Positions 16,779-24,928 of a stretch of DNA of 59,412 nt are shown here, one piece after another (within the stretch, counting starts at the first letter, position 1; every line of letters starts with the position of its first letter). A program made the translations under genes and the position numbers. The stretch is from a virus: positions 1 to 59,412 of the IMG/VR virus record IMGVR_UViG_3300024520_000077. One strand, 5' to 3'. The notes below the pieces were generated by a model. It saw only the letters and a program-made list of their open reading frames with translations, had not been told where the DNA came from and did no database searches.

Positions 16779-17726
16779 CTACGGCGCCCAGGCGACGCCG
16801 TCCCAGTGGTATAGGTCCTTGGCGACGATGTCCCAGTAGCTATCACATGCCGTGATCGGCGCAGGCGCTACGGTGAACCGGCCGTGGAATTTGCAGGCGC
16901 CCTCGGCCGAGGTGACGATGAGGACGCCGTTTACCTCGGCATCCCCGGTCACCTCCAGGCGGACCGCCGGCGAGAGGGTGTTGACGCCGACGTTACCTGA
17001 TGAATCGACGATGAAGACGTCTCCGTCAGTGCCGCCCGAAGAGCGCAGCGCGATGAAATTCGACAAGCCGTCTCCGCGGAGCGACAGGAACGCGGTAGGA
17101 CCCAGGCCGAGATCGCCGGCGAGAGTCAGGCGGGACACTCCCACGTAGTCCGCCTTGGCGCGCAGCGGGAGCGCGACGCCGAAGCGGAAAAAGATGTTTG
17201 TCGGCGCCCGGAAGTCGAGGGTAGAGGTGGTGGTGTTCTCGACGATGCCCACGTCGATCTTCGGGGCTGCCAGATATTCGCCGTCCCAAGTCAGCCCGGC
17301 ATCTTCGGCGAAGACTCCGCCGTCGACGAAGGGCACGCTTTCGTCGGTGAGTCCGCCCGCGCCGCTGTCGCCGGTGACCAGCCGCCAGTCGAAACCGCCG
17401 CCGACCGTCAGCTCTGAGCAGTGGTATTCCTGTTGTGTGTCGCGCTGCAGGCGCCGCTCGTTCTCGCCGTTCTGGACGCCGGCGGCGCACGGCACCAGGG
17501 CCAGGGCGGCAGCGTTCTCGACGGGGATCGTCAGGTCCTCGTAGCGCGGCGCCTGGGCGAACGCGGGCGAGGACCAGGCGAGGGCCACGAGCGCGGCCAG
17601 CACCAGGAAGGCGCACACGTACAGGAACGCGCGGATTTCTCGCGCTGCGCCTGGCCATTCAGGGACGTCCCGGAGCGGTGGCGGCTCGGGCTTCGGGAAC
17701 CGGTGCGGTAGTAGTTCGGGCTTCAT
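16779..17726 (-). CDS. Membrane-anchored fibre-like protein
   Basis: 315 residues. After a proline-rich cytoplasmic tip there is one hydrophobic segment (FLYVCAFLVLAALVALAW) ending in SPAFAQA, a possible signal-peptidase site. The rest is beta-rich, with VDSSGNVGVNTLSPAVRLEV and DAEVNGVLIV, the repeat style found before tail-fibre chaperone domains. The C-terminus DLYHWDGVAWAP resembles that of the protein at 55846. Fibre homology and membrane anchoring together are odd. It may be an exported receptor-mimic or fibre component. Confidence 0.5.
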   Translation of the reverse strand: MKPELLPHRFPKPEPPPLRDVPEWPGAAREIRAFLYVCAFLVLAALVALAWSSPAFAQAPRYEDLTIPVENAAALALVPCAAGVQNGENERRLQRDTQQEYHCSELTVGGGFDWRLVTGDSGAGGLTDESVPFVDGGVFAEDAGLTWDGEYLAAPKIDVGIVENTTTSTLDFRAPTNIFFRFGVALPLRAKADYVGVSRLTLAGDLGLGPTAFLSLRGDGLSNFIALRSSGGTDGDVFIVDSSGNVGVNTLSPAVRLEVTGDAEVNGVLIVTSAEGACKFHGRFTVAPAPITACDSYWDIVAKDLYHWDGVAWAP

Positions 17727-18607
17727 GCTGCTCCCGCCCGGAGAAAGCCGGAGACGTAGACAGAACTGTCATGCATCGATCCCTGGGCCAGCCGTCCGCC
17801 CGCGGTGAGGTCGAGGTCGAAGGGGTATTTCTTGCCGCCCGGCAGCTCGATCGTCGAGGCGCCGTCGAGGACGTTCCCCTTGAGATCGGCTCGGGCGAAG
17901 TAGATCTGAGCGACGGCTCCCGAGAGGGCTCGCGTCTCGTCGGACATCGACGGCATAGTGGCCGGGACGTCTTCAATCGCCAGTGCCGGAGGATTGGGGT
18001 GCGCCGTGCGGCGCCAGATCTTGACGCGAATCGACTCGGAGAAATGGCCGATGAGGGCCTGGGCGCTGAGATCCCAGCGGGTCAAGGGGATCGACGACAG
18101 CGCCGCGGCGGCACCGACCGACCAGCGCAGGGTGGCAAGCGTGAACGCGGGAACGGCGGCGGAGAACTCAAAGTCACCTGGCTCCGTCACGTCCCACCCG
18201 CGATAGACGTAGTCGCCGCCGCTCGGGTTCTCGGTCACCGTGAGCACGGCGGCCGACACCTCGCCATCCTTGAGTAGCTCGACCTCAACGGCTACGGCGT
18301 CGGACGGCACCCGGTGCGGCACCACCCGGTAAGGGTAGGCGCGCGACGCCGGTGCGGCGCTGTAGTAGGCCACCTGCCCGAAGCCGTTCACCAGGTAGGT
18401 GATGGCGTGCGCCGCGGCGTCGGGCAGGCCGTTGACCCGTCCCAGGTCCGGCGCTCCGGACACGACCGAGAGGGTGACTCCCGTGGCGTCGATCTCGACG
18501 CCCGAGGGGCCGTAGAGACGCCCGCCGATGCCGTCGGGAGGGTCGTCCGCCCAGGTGAGCGAGGCGATCGGATCGCCGGCAGCGTGGAAGGTGTGGACGG
18601 CGGCCAT
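17723..18607 (-). CDS. Structural protein, tail-associated, 294 aa
   Basis: I place the start at ATG 18607, whose A is shared with the upstream TGA; ATG 18619 is an alternative four codons earlier. Beta-rich with LYGPSGVEIDATGVTLSVVS, consistent with an Ig-like or baseplate-type fold. The C-terminal half contains LKGNVLDGASTIELPGGKKY. Function is inferred from the operon only. Confidence 0.5.
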   Translation of the reverse strand: MAAVHTFHAAGDPIASLTWADDPPDGIGGRLYGPSGVEIDATGVTLSVVSGAPDLGRVNGLPDAAAHAITYLVNGFGQVAYYSAAPASRAYPYRVVPHRVPSDAVAVEVELLKDGEVSAAVLTVTENPSGGDYVYRGWDVTEPGDFEFSAAVPAFTLATLRWSVGAAAALSSIPLTRWDLSAQALIGHFSESIRVKIWRRTAHPNPPALAIEDVPATMPSMSDETRALSGAVAQIYFARADLKGNVLDGASTIELPGGKKYPFDLDLTAGGRLAQGSMHDSSVYVSGFLRAGAA

Positions 18608-18789
18608 CAGTCCGGCCATCCCGCGTTCTCGCGCGCGTGGTGGATCATGTAGACGTCGGTCAAGGCGATGTCACGCCGCCCGGTCTTTCGGCGCCAGAAT
18701 TCGAATTGACGGAAAGACCTGAGCCACCCCATCGAGTCGCCCGGGGTGCCGTTGGCGTCGGCCTGAGGGACGTAGAATCGGCCGCTCAT
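18607..18789 (-). CDS. Small protein, 60 aa
   Basis: Coupled at both ends. MSGRFYVPQADANGTPGDSM is followed by a basic, aromatic segment RSFRQFEFWRRKTGRRD. No family is recognised. The size suggests a connector or regulatory peptide of the tail operon. Confidence 0.5.
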   Translation of the reverse strand: MSGRFYVPQADANGTPGDSMGWLRSFRQFEFWRRKTGRRDIALTDVYMIHHARENAGWPD

Positions 18790-19622
18790 CTCAGCACCCG
18801 GAAGGATTCCGACAGCGTCGCCGCGGCGTCGGCGTCACCATAGACCAGCTCGTGGTCCTTGATCTTCTCGCTTTCGAGCCCGGGGCGCTGCTTTCTGGTC
18901 GCCTGCAGATGGGTCGCGAGACGGAGGAACGCGCTTTGAAGCTTCGGCAGCTCCCGCGCCTCCCTGGCGGTCAGGACGGCCGTCCCGCTGGCGACCGTGT
19001 CACCGATGACGGTTGGCCAGGTCGGCTCGCCGGCATCCATGACGCCGGTCGTGGTGACCTCGAAGCGAAGCGACACGCGACGAGACGACGCGCGCACCCA
19101 CCCGGGAAGCTCACCGTAGGACGTCGAGCCGTCCACCTGCACGGAGAGGCTCGCCGACCAGTCGGCCACCTGTCCGGGCATGAGGTAGCCCGCGGTGTAG
19201 GCGGCGATGTAGTAGAGGCTGCTCGCGGGCGAGGCCAGGGTGCCCGTGAGCCGGTCGGCCCGAAAGGACGTCCGGGCCCAGCCGATCGCGCGCTCGAGGA
19301 TGTGGCCGCCCACGCCGCTCGTCTCGTAGCCGTCGGCGTCGACCGTCCCGCCGTCGATCGTGGTCACGACCGGCTTGGGATTGCTGACGACGGGCCAGCG
19401 GGACAAAAGCAGGTGGATCCCGCCCGGCCCCGGCAGCTTCTCCGAGTAGGACTCGCGCCACAGGGGGCGGCCGACGAGATCGAAGTCGAGCAGCCGCGCG
19501 CCGAGCTCGTCGGCGAGGTCGTCGGCATCCGAACTCGAGAGGCCGAGCTCGGTGACGAGGACCGACGGCGGCAGTGGGCGCGTGTCCACCGCTTCGGCTG
19601 TGGTCGTCAGATCCTCGAACAC
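18786..19622 (-). CDS. Hypothetical head-tail protein, 278 aa
   Basis: The start is GTG 19622, with GGGAG upstream, just after the stop of the 19633 gene. The N-terminus begins VFEDLTTTAEAVDTRPLPPS, and the central region has SSLYYIAAYTAGYLMPGQVA, a pattern common in head-tail connector (gp6/gp15-type) proteins: an adaptor helix followed by YYIAAYTAG...P. An adaptor role is plausible; not proven by motif. Confidence 0.5.
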   Translation of the reverse strand: MFEDLTTTAEAVDTRPLPPSVLVTELGLSSSDADDLADELGARLLDFDLVGRPLWRESYSEKLPGPGGIHLLLSRWPVVSNPKPVVTTIDGGTVDADGYETSGVGGHILERAIGWARTSFRADRLTGTLASPASSLYYIAAYTAGYLMPGQVADWSASLSVQVDGSTSYGELPGWVRASSRRVSLRFEVTTTGVMDAGEPTWPTVIGDTVASGTAVLTAREARELPKLQSAFLRLATHLQATRKQRPGLESEKIKDHELVYGDADAAATLSESFRVLR

Positions 19623-19632
19623 CGGCCGCTCC

Positions 19633-20118
19633 CTACTTGGTCTCCTCGACCTCAGCTTCGGCGTTGACGCCGCGGCGACCGCGCCGGCCCTTGGCCTTGT
19701 CGGCCTCAGCTCGCGCCGCCTTCTTGCCGCGACCGCTCGCTGCGGCATGCTCCGCGCGCTCGGCCCGGATCACCGCGGACTCCCGCGGCCGTTGCCACGA
19801 CGGCGGATCCGGATCCAGGATTGCCCGGCCGGCCTCGATGTGACGCAGTGCGTCGACCCGGGGGAGCCGGAGGCGATCGCCCGGTCGGTGACCCACCCAC
19901 CCCTGGACGAGGAGCGGCATGGTGTCGCCTTCCACCGGGCCCGTTCGGTCCTTCTTGCGGCTGAATGCTTTCAGCTCGGCCTCGGTCGTCATGTGCGCCC
20001 CGCCGGAGGCCGTCAGGACTGCGGCCTTTTGGGTCTTAATGTGGGCGATCTGGCCGGCCGGAAAGCCCTCACATTGCCGGTCAAAAGTGACCTGGGTCGT
20101 TCCCTCGAGTCCGTTCAT
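19633..20118 (-). CDS. Hypothetical protein with basic C-terminal tail
   Basis: 161 residues from ATG 20118. The first ~110 residues form a compact domain with an AHMTTEAELKAFSRKKDRTG segment. The last ~45 are alternating Ala/Lys/Arg/Glu, a likely extended helix or nucleic-acid-binding tail (RGKKAARAEADKAKGRRG). It sits between capsid-related genes and connector candidates. Confidence 0.5.
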   Translation of the reverse strand: MNGLEGTTQVTFDRQCEGFPAGQIAHIKTQKAAVLTASGGAHMTTEAELKAFSRKKDRTGPVEGDTMPLLVQGWVGHRPGDRLRLPRVDALRHIEAGRAILDPDPPSWQRPRESAVIRAERAEHAAASGRGKKAARAEADKAKGRRGRRGVNAEAEVEETK

Positions 20119-20129
20119 CTCGGTTCTCC

Positions 20130-20642
20130 TTACGTCAAGGTGACGAACGACGGCAGGTCGTCCGGCGGCGTCTTGTCGAGGCCGCAGAAGTGATAGACGG
20201 CGGAGTAGGCCAGGGTACCCGACGCGCTCGTCGTCGCCGTAATCTGCGCGCGGATGAAGGCTCGCGTGTTGCGCTGACCGCCGGGGAAGCGGATGATCGC
20301 TACGCCCTTCATGACGTGCGGGCCACCCGCCGCCGGTGCCGTGGCGATGACGCCCGAAAGGGTGAACTTGCCCTTAGCAGGCACGGCGCCGAGCGCGGTG
20401 GTCGCCTTGACGTCGGCTACGCCGGTGCCGGAGATGTCCGTGGCGTCCTGGAAGTTGACAGCGAGCGAGAAGGTCTCGTCGTCCGCCATAGCGGCGAGCG
20501 CCCAGGGCACGGCGAGCCAAAAGCCCTCGGCGGACGGAACCTCGACGTAATCGCCGTCGACCTCCGTCTCGACCGTCGCGTTTCCGTGACTATATTTCGG
20601 GAGCACGTAGGAGCCGAGGTCTCTTTGCTGGGATGCGTCCAT
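20130..20642 (-). CDS. Capsid-associated protein (decoration candidate)
   Basis: 170 residues starting MDASQQRDLGSYVLPKYSHG. The beta-rich core and position directly after the major capsid gene are typical of head-decoration or stabilising proteins. No named family is recognised. The sequence ends in DLPSFVTLT. Confidence 0.5.
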   Translation of the reverse strand: MDASQQRDLGSYVLPKYSHGNATVETEVDGDYVEVPSAEGFWLAVPWALAAMADDETFSLAVNFQDATDISGTGVADVKATTALGAVPAKGKFTLSGVIATAPAAGGPHVMKGVAIIRFPGGQRNTRAFIRAQITATTSASGTLAYSAVYHFCGLDKTPPDDLPSFVTLT

Positions 20643-20654
20643 GATGTTCTCCTA

Positions 20655-21968
20655 CTATGCGCCGTAAGTCACGGCGGTGGTTTCAAAAAGGGCCTTGGGG
20701 TAGGGCACCAGGAGGGTGGTCTTCAACATGCCGCGCAGGGCCGTGAAATCGCCTTCCATCATGTCCCGGCGAGCGCCGTTGATCAGCATAGAGCCGTTCT
20801 CGAACCAGCGGACCTCGAGCCCCTCGCTGACGCCGACGAAGATCTGATCGAACGCTCCCCAGAGGATGTAGCTCTCGGTGCCGCCACCCAGGGTGATCGG
20901 GATGTGGGTCGAGGTGCGGTACCGCGTCCCGAGCCAGGTCCCCTTGCTGAGCTCCTCGGCGAAAATCGGGTCGCCGTCGGCGTCATAAACGCCGTACTTG
21001 AGATGGCCGAAGGTCCGCGGAGCGAAGGCTACACCGAAGCGGGCCAGGTCCGTCGGGATGTCGGTCGCCATGACGGTGATCATGGCGGTCTCTACGTCGG
21101 TGAAGATCTCGGCGAGCGTGACGCCGGCGGTGGCGACGCTGTGGTCCGGGTGGACCAGGGTACGCCAGCCGGAGATGTTCTTACCGATGCCGTCGCCGGT
21201 GAGGTAGCGAAGATCGAGGCCGGTGTCAAAGCCGCGTTGCATGCCCTTCTGCAAGCCGGCGAGGCGGGTCGCGCTGGCATTCTTGCGCCAGTCACTGGTG
21301 ACCGGTAGGAGCGCCATAAACTTGCGCATGAAGGCCTCGCGGTTCCCCGCCTCCATCGTGGTACCGACGTCGTCAACGTTGAGCTCGTCAACTCCGGTGA
21401 TGGCCGGCAGGGTCTCCCAGCCGTCGACCCGGAGCTGGTCGGCGCTCGTCGGCCGTGTCTCCGGTCCCAGCGAGAGAAAGATGGAATTGGCGGCGATCGG
21501 CTCGAGGAAGTCTTCGAAGGTCTCGCCCTGGATCAGGAGCCCGCCGCCTTCGGCGTCGGCCATCTCGATGACGGCCTTGTTGACCGCCAGGTCGCCGATG
21601 CTCTTCTCAAGGCGCTCGGTGACGGCCGCCGACTTACCGCCGAGAGTCGTCTTGAGGTCGTCTTGACCGACCGCGGCGCAGGCGGCGAGGGCGTGGCCCA
21701 TCAGGCTGCCCTTCTTCGGCATGCGGCCAGCGTCGGAGCTGAAAAGGGCCCGCTCAACGGTGGCGGCCTTGGCGGCCCGTGCGGCGTCGGCGTCGGCGTC
21801 GAGCATGGCCTCTCGGCCGGTCTTCATCTTCTCCTCGACCATGCCCTCGGCCACGGAGGACATGTGCGGGGCGTAGCGCTGCATGCAGTCATCGAACTGC
21901 GCCTGTGTAAGGGCCGCGACTGGCGCGTTCTCGGTGGGTGCGGCGACGGCCGCGGCGTTCTCACTCAT
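20655..21968 (-). CDS. Major capsid protein (HK97 fold)
   Basis: 437 residues. The first ~110 are helical, acidic and alanine-rich (the delta/scaffolding region cut by the protease). Then come GGGLLIQGETFEDFLEPIAA and SIFLSLGPETRP, typical of the N-arm and E-loop region of phage_capsid proteins, and near the end FDQIFVGVSEGLEVRW followed by a long strand. The gene follows the protease with an ATGA overlap. The order protease-capsid is the HK97 arrangement. Confidence 0.9.
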   Translation of the reverse strand: MSENAAAVAAPTENAPVAALTQAQFDDCMQRYAPHMSSVAEGMVEEKMKTGREAMLDADADAARAAKAATVERALFSSDAGRMPKKGSLMGHALAACAAVGQDDLKTTLGGKSAAVTERLEKSIGDLAVNKAVIEMADAEGGGLLIQGETFEDFLEPIAANSIFLSLGPETRPTSADQLRVDGWETLPAITGVDELNVDDVGTTMEAGNREAFMRKFMALLPVTSDWRKNASATRLAGLQKGMQRGFDTGLDLRYLTGDGIGKNISGWRTLVHPDHSVATAGVTLAEIFTDVETAMITVMATDIPTDLARFGVAFAPRTFGHLKYGVYDADGDPIFAEELSKGTWLGTRYRTSTHIPITLGGGTESYILWGAFDQIFVGVSEGLEVRWFENGSMLINGARRDMMEGDFTALRGMLKTTLLVPYPKALFETTAVTYGA

Positions 21969-23047
21969 GAGTAGGTCCTCGGTAGTTGTACGGCGTGGCC
22001 CTTGCGGGCGATTGCTTCTTCGGCCATCAGGGCCATGGTCTCTTCAAAGGCGGCGGCGGTCACGACTGGAGCCGGCGGCGGCCCTGGTGCGGCCTTCGTC
22101 TCAGCGAGCTTGGCGAGCACCTGGTCGAGCTTGGCGCCGAGGTCGTCGACGTCCTTCCGGAGGTCGTCCGAAGCCTCCGGCAGCCGGCTCTCGATGAGCG
22201 CCCTCTCTGCGTCAGGCAGTCGCGCCAGGACGTCGGCTAGCTTGGTGGGCTTGATCTCCGCCACCTCGACCAGCGAGCCGCCGGCCGTCGCCGGGTCGAG
22301 CGTCTCAACCACGGCGAGCGCGTCGGCCTGCTCTTGCTTGGTGATGACGAATCCGGCCGCCTCGAGCGTCTTCGTGGCGTCCTCGATGACCCAATCCAGA
22401 TCAATGCCGGCCGCGATCATGCGGCGCAACGCGTCGGGATTCGATGGGACGCTGACGAAGGAGTTCTCGAGCACTTCCCACCCGGCGAACCGGACGCCGT
22501 CAAGCTTCTTGTCCCAGGCGAAGTCCGTGGGCCGGAAGCCGATCGACATGGCGCCGGCGCGATCGGAGAGGGCCTTCTGATCCATCCGCCACTCGATCAA
22601 GAGCCTGACGCGCTCGCCGGCGGGGTTGACCTCCGGCGGCGTGAATTCGACGAGCAGGTCGGTCCTAGACTTCAGATGCTTGATTTCCGTTGCCGTTCCG
22701 ATCTGCGCGGGCCACTCGCCGCGCCCGTGCGCCTGGTGGTCGCGGAGGATGATGGGGTTCTTCTTGTACCGCTCCCAGTCGCCCCCGGCGGACTCGATGA
22801 TGTCGCCGTCGGCGTCCTTGGTGTCGGAGGTCGACGTGAACCGGAAGCCCTTGGACTCTCGGGCGATCTCGACGTCGTCCAGGTCCTTCGCGACGACGTA
22901 GCCGGAGCTGCCTTCGCCCTTGAAACCGCCGTCGGCGTCGGCCTTGACCAGGCCGTGAAAGGCCCGGGCGGACACCAGGCCGGAGAGGTCGGGGACGGGG
23001 CGGCCGGAGAAGTCCGGGGCGACAGGGGTACCGTCTGGCGTGCTCAT
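21965..23047 (-). CDS. Prohead protease with C-terminal scaffold-like tail
   Basis: 360 residues. Residues ~60-210 resemble the HK97 prohead serine protease: PIILRDHQAHGRGEWPAQIG supplies the histidine and AMSIGFRPTDF the serine. The last ~130 residues are charged and coiled-coil-like (DDLRKDVDDLGAKLDQVLAK), a possible scaffolding extension. First gene of the capsid/tail operon; only 57 bases separate its start from the divergent regulator. Confidence 0.9.
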   Translation of the reverse strand: MSTPDGTPVAPDFSGRPVPDLSGLVSARAFHGLVKADADGGFKGEGSSGYVVAKDLDDVEIARESKGFRFTSTSDTKDADGDIIESAGGDWERYKKNPIILRDHQAHGRGEWPAQIGTATEIKHLKSRTDLLVEFTPPEVNPAGERVRLLIEWRMDQKALSDRAGAMSIGFRPTDFAWDKKLDGVRFAGWEVLENSFVSVPSNPDALRRMIAAGIDLDWVIEDATKTLEAAGFVITKQEQADALAVVETLDPATAGGSLVEVAEIKPTKLADVLARLPDAERALIESRLPEASDDLRKDVDDLGAKLDQVLAKLAETKAAPGPPPAPVVTAAAFEETMALMAEEAIARKGHAVQLPRTYS

Positions 23048-23068
23048 ACCCTATCTCTACCGGATCCC

Positions 23069-23097
23069 TTGACTGGGCGCCACGTAAGACGTACGCT
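23069..23097 (+). promoter_or_regulatory. Leaderless promoter for the HTH regulator
   Basis: TTGACT (23069-23074), 17-base spacer, TACGCT (23092-23097), then seven bases to ATG 23105. No ribosome site is present between. Confidence 0.65.
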
Positions 23098-23104
23098 CTA
23101 CGAC

Positions 23105-23371
23105 ATGAGCAATTCAAGATCTGACTCTCCGGCCAGTTTCGAGATCGCCCGACGTCGGCTCGCCGCTGCGCGCCAGGCGGCCGGACTCACGCAAGAGCAG
23201 CTGGCCGAGAAGGCTGACGTCGAGAAGGACTACATAGGCGACATGGAGCGGCGGCGAGCGTCGCTCTACGTGCCCGGCAATGCCAACGCACCGCGGGACG
23301 CCGCGAAGTTCCGCCGCCTATGCCTCGCCCTCGGCGTCGAGCCGGCGGCGATTCTGGAGGGGCTGCTGTGA
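23105..23371 (+). CDS. Cro/CI-type helix-turn-helix regulator
   Basis: 88 residues. The HTH is typical: ARRRLAAARQAAGLTQEQLA then EKADVEKDYIGDMERRRASL, with recognition in the second helix. A short C-terminal helical part has LCLALGVEPAAILEGLL. It starts right at the predicted transcription start, so it is probably leaderless. It faces away from the capsid operon and is a candidate for the decision between the two divergent units. Confidence 0.8.
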   Translation: MSNSRSDSPASFEIARRRLAAARQAAGLTQEQLAEKADVEKDYIGDMERRRASLYVPGNANAPRDAAKFRRLCLALGVEPAAILEGLL

Positions 23372-23697
23372 GGGTATCGGCCAGCGAGTACGTCAAGAGC
23401 GGCCGATACCTCCCGGTTGATTTCCGAGATTTCCACGACCAGAAAGACCTCTTCAAGACGATCGACGCCGCCATCGACTGGAAGGAGGCTGGCGACGCCC
23501 GGATCGGATGGGTCACTGCCCACTGCTACGTCATCGACATTTTCCTGTGGTGGATGGCCAAGCGCGGATGGACGCTGCAAAGATCCCGCGCGTCTGTCGA
23601 TTTCCTGAGCTACCGCGACGACCTGGAGCGCCGCGAGACCGCCGAGGCGAAGGCATTCGCGTCTATCCTGACGCCGCTCGACCAGGTGTCGCCATGA
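23368..23697 (+). CDS. Hypothetical protein, 109 aa
   Basis: GTG 23368 overlaps the regulator's TGA (GTGA). Aromatic-rich (SGRYLPVDFRDFHDQKDLFK, then CYVIDIFLWWMAKRGWTL). No family is recognised; the segment DIFLWWMAKRG could be a short amphipathic helix. Coupled to the next gene by ATGA. Confidence 0.6.
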   Translation: MRVSASEYVKSGRYLPVDFRDFHDQKDLFKTIDAAIDWKEAGDARIGWVTAHCYVIDIFLWWMAKRGWTLQRSRASVDFLSYRDDLERRETAEAKAFASILTPLDQVSP

Positions 23698-24125
23698 GGC
23701 GCCCGAAGCCCCGCGACGACGAGCCCTCGAAGGCCTGGCGCGTGCCCTGGTGGCGGACGTGCAAGGCGTGCGGTTGGCGCTTCCTCTTCGAGCACTCGTG
23801 GGCGGGGCGGTGGCATCTCGGATTCGAGGCGCCTCGGCATGGTCGAAACGTGTGGAGCCGCGGCCACGTCTGCCTCGAATGCGCGCCGACGAAGGAGGGC
23901 GCCCGGAAGTACTTTGGGGTGATCCGCCCTCGTCGTCCGGATGGGCCGCCACCTCCGCCTCCTCCTCGACCCACGGGCGGTCCGGTGCCGCCGGTCATCG
24001 CCCTGCCGCTCTCCGGCTCATGCCCCACCTGCGGATCCGGTGTCGGCGAGGTCTGCCGAAGCGCATCGGGCGACGGCATCTCGCCGTCCAGGTGTCACGC
24101 CGCAAGGGGCCGGGCGACGGCATGA
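23694..24125 (+). CDS. Zinc-ribbon protein with C-terminal CPxCG motif
   Basis: 143 residues. The N-terminal half has CKACGWRF and, ~40 residues later, VCLECAP, a plausible zinc ribbon. A proline run (residues ~85-95) links to SCPTCGSGVGEVCRSASG followed by H and R. That tail pattern (CPxCG..x.G..CR..SG...H..R) is a small zinc motif I associate with phage and actinobacterial proteins, from memory. Function unknown; probable nucleic-acid or protein contact. Confidence 0.6.
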   Translation: MRRPKPRDDEPSKAWRVPWWRTCKACGWRFLFEHSWAGRWHLGFEAPRHGRNVWSRGHVCLECAPTKEGARKYFGVIRPRRPDGPPPPPPPRPTGGPVPPVIALPLSGSCPTCGSGVGEVCRSASGDGISPSRCHAARGRATA

Positions 24126-24427
24126 GACTCCCCTGGCTCCGCGTCGTCCTCGTGGTCGCCCTCGTCGCGGCATGGCTCCAGGTCGACACCTACCGCGACG
24201 AACGGGCCGAACGCGTCCACCTGCAGGTCGAGGCGGGGCTCCGGGCTGACGTCCACGGCCTCGAGGCGCAGCTCGCCGACGTCGAAGCGGCCCGTGATGA
24301 GCTTCGCCGCGAGCTCGGGATAGCCCGAGAGGAGACAGCGCGCGAGCGGGACTCTTGCTCTCAGGAGCTGAGCCACGCCGAGGCGCGCTGCCGGGCGGAG
24401 CTGGAGGCGTGCGGGGCCGGTGAATGA
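24122..24427 (+). CDS. Membrane-anchored coiled-coil protein (spanin-like?)
   Basis: 101 residues: one N-terminal membrane helix (LRVVLVVALVAAWLQ), then a long charged coiled coil (AQLADVEAARDELRRELG) and three cysteines near the end. The topology resembles inner-membrane spanins (Rz) but no lipoprotein partner overlaps it, so this is only a possibility. It ends four bases before the HNH promoter region. Confidence 0.5.
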   Translation: MRLPWLRVVLVVALVAAWLQVDTYRDERAERVHLQVEAGLRADVHGLEAQLADVEAARDELRRELGIAREETARERDSCSQELSHAEARCRAELEACGAGE

Positions 24428-24444
24428 GCTGGCACTATTCAGTC

Positions 24445-24473
24445 TTGACGGTGGACTCCTCTCCTGATAGGAT
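24445..24473 (+). promoter_or_regulatory. Promoter upstream of the HNH endonuclease
   Basis: TTGACG (24445-24450), 17-base spacer, TAGGAT (24468-24473). The start lies ~32 bases downstream and uses the ribosome site GAGGTGAG. Confidence 0.6.
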
Positions 24474-24505
24474 CCGAGAGTACGCCGGACTCATCGAGGT
24501 GAGAC

Positions 24506-24928
24506 ATGTTGAAGCGCAAGAATTGCGAGGAATGCTCCGCGTCGTTCGCCCCCGCGAGGAAAGAGCAGAGGTATTGTTCCAAGTCCTGCGCGAGCGTGAA
24601 GAAGGGCAAGATGCGGACGGGACAGAAGACCGGGCCAAGGAAGGGGTGGGTCTACTCCTCTTGGATAGACAGGGATGGCTACGTCATCCGATACGCTGCG
24701 CTGCATCCCTTCTGCGGTGGGCGGCGGATCATCAAGGAGCATGTGATGGTTATGGAAATCGGCATCGGGCGACGGATTTCTTCTCTGGAAGTCGTGCACC
24801 ACGAGAATGGCGACCGCCGGGACAACAGGATCGAGAATCTTCGCTTGATGACGAGATCAGAGCACTCCAAGCTTCATGGGTCGAACTGGAAGGGGAGGGG
24901 GCGGAATGCTCTCGGGCAATTTGCGTGA
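24506..24928 (+). CDS. HNH homing-type endonuclease
   Basis: 140 residues. The N-terminus has a zinc knuckle (NCEECSASFAPARKEQRYCS then SC). The C-terminal half is HNH_3-like: HVMVMEIGIG, LEVVHHENGDRRDNRIENLR and EHSKLH give the H-N-H triad. Such enzymes are usually mobile and nick DNA near intron or gene boundaries. It overlaps the start of the cytosine methyltransferase by 23 bases, so the two form one transcript. The zinc knuckle style matches the endonuclease at 39808. Confidence 0.85.
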   Translation: MLKRKNCEECSASFAPARKEQRYCSKSCASVKKGKMRTGQKTGPRKGWVYSSWIDRDGYVIRYAALHPFCGGRRIIKEHVMVMEIGIGRRISSLEVVHHENGDRRDNRIENLRLMTRSEHSKLHGSNWKGRGRNALGQFA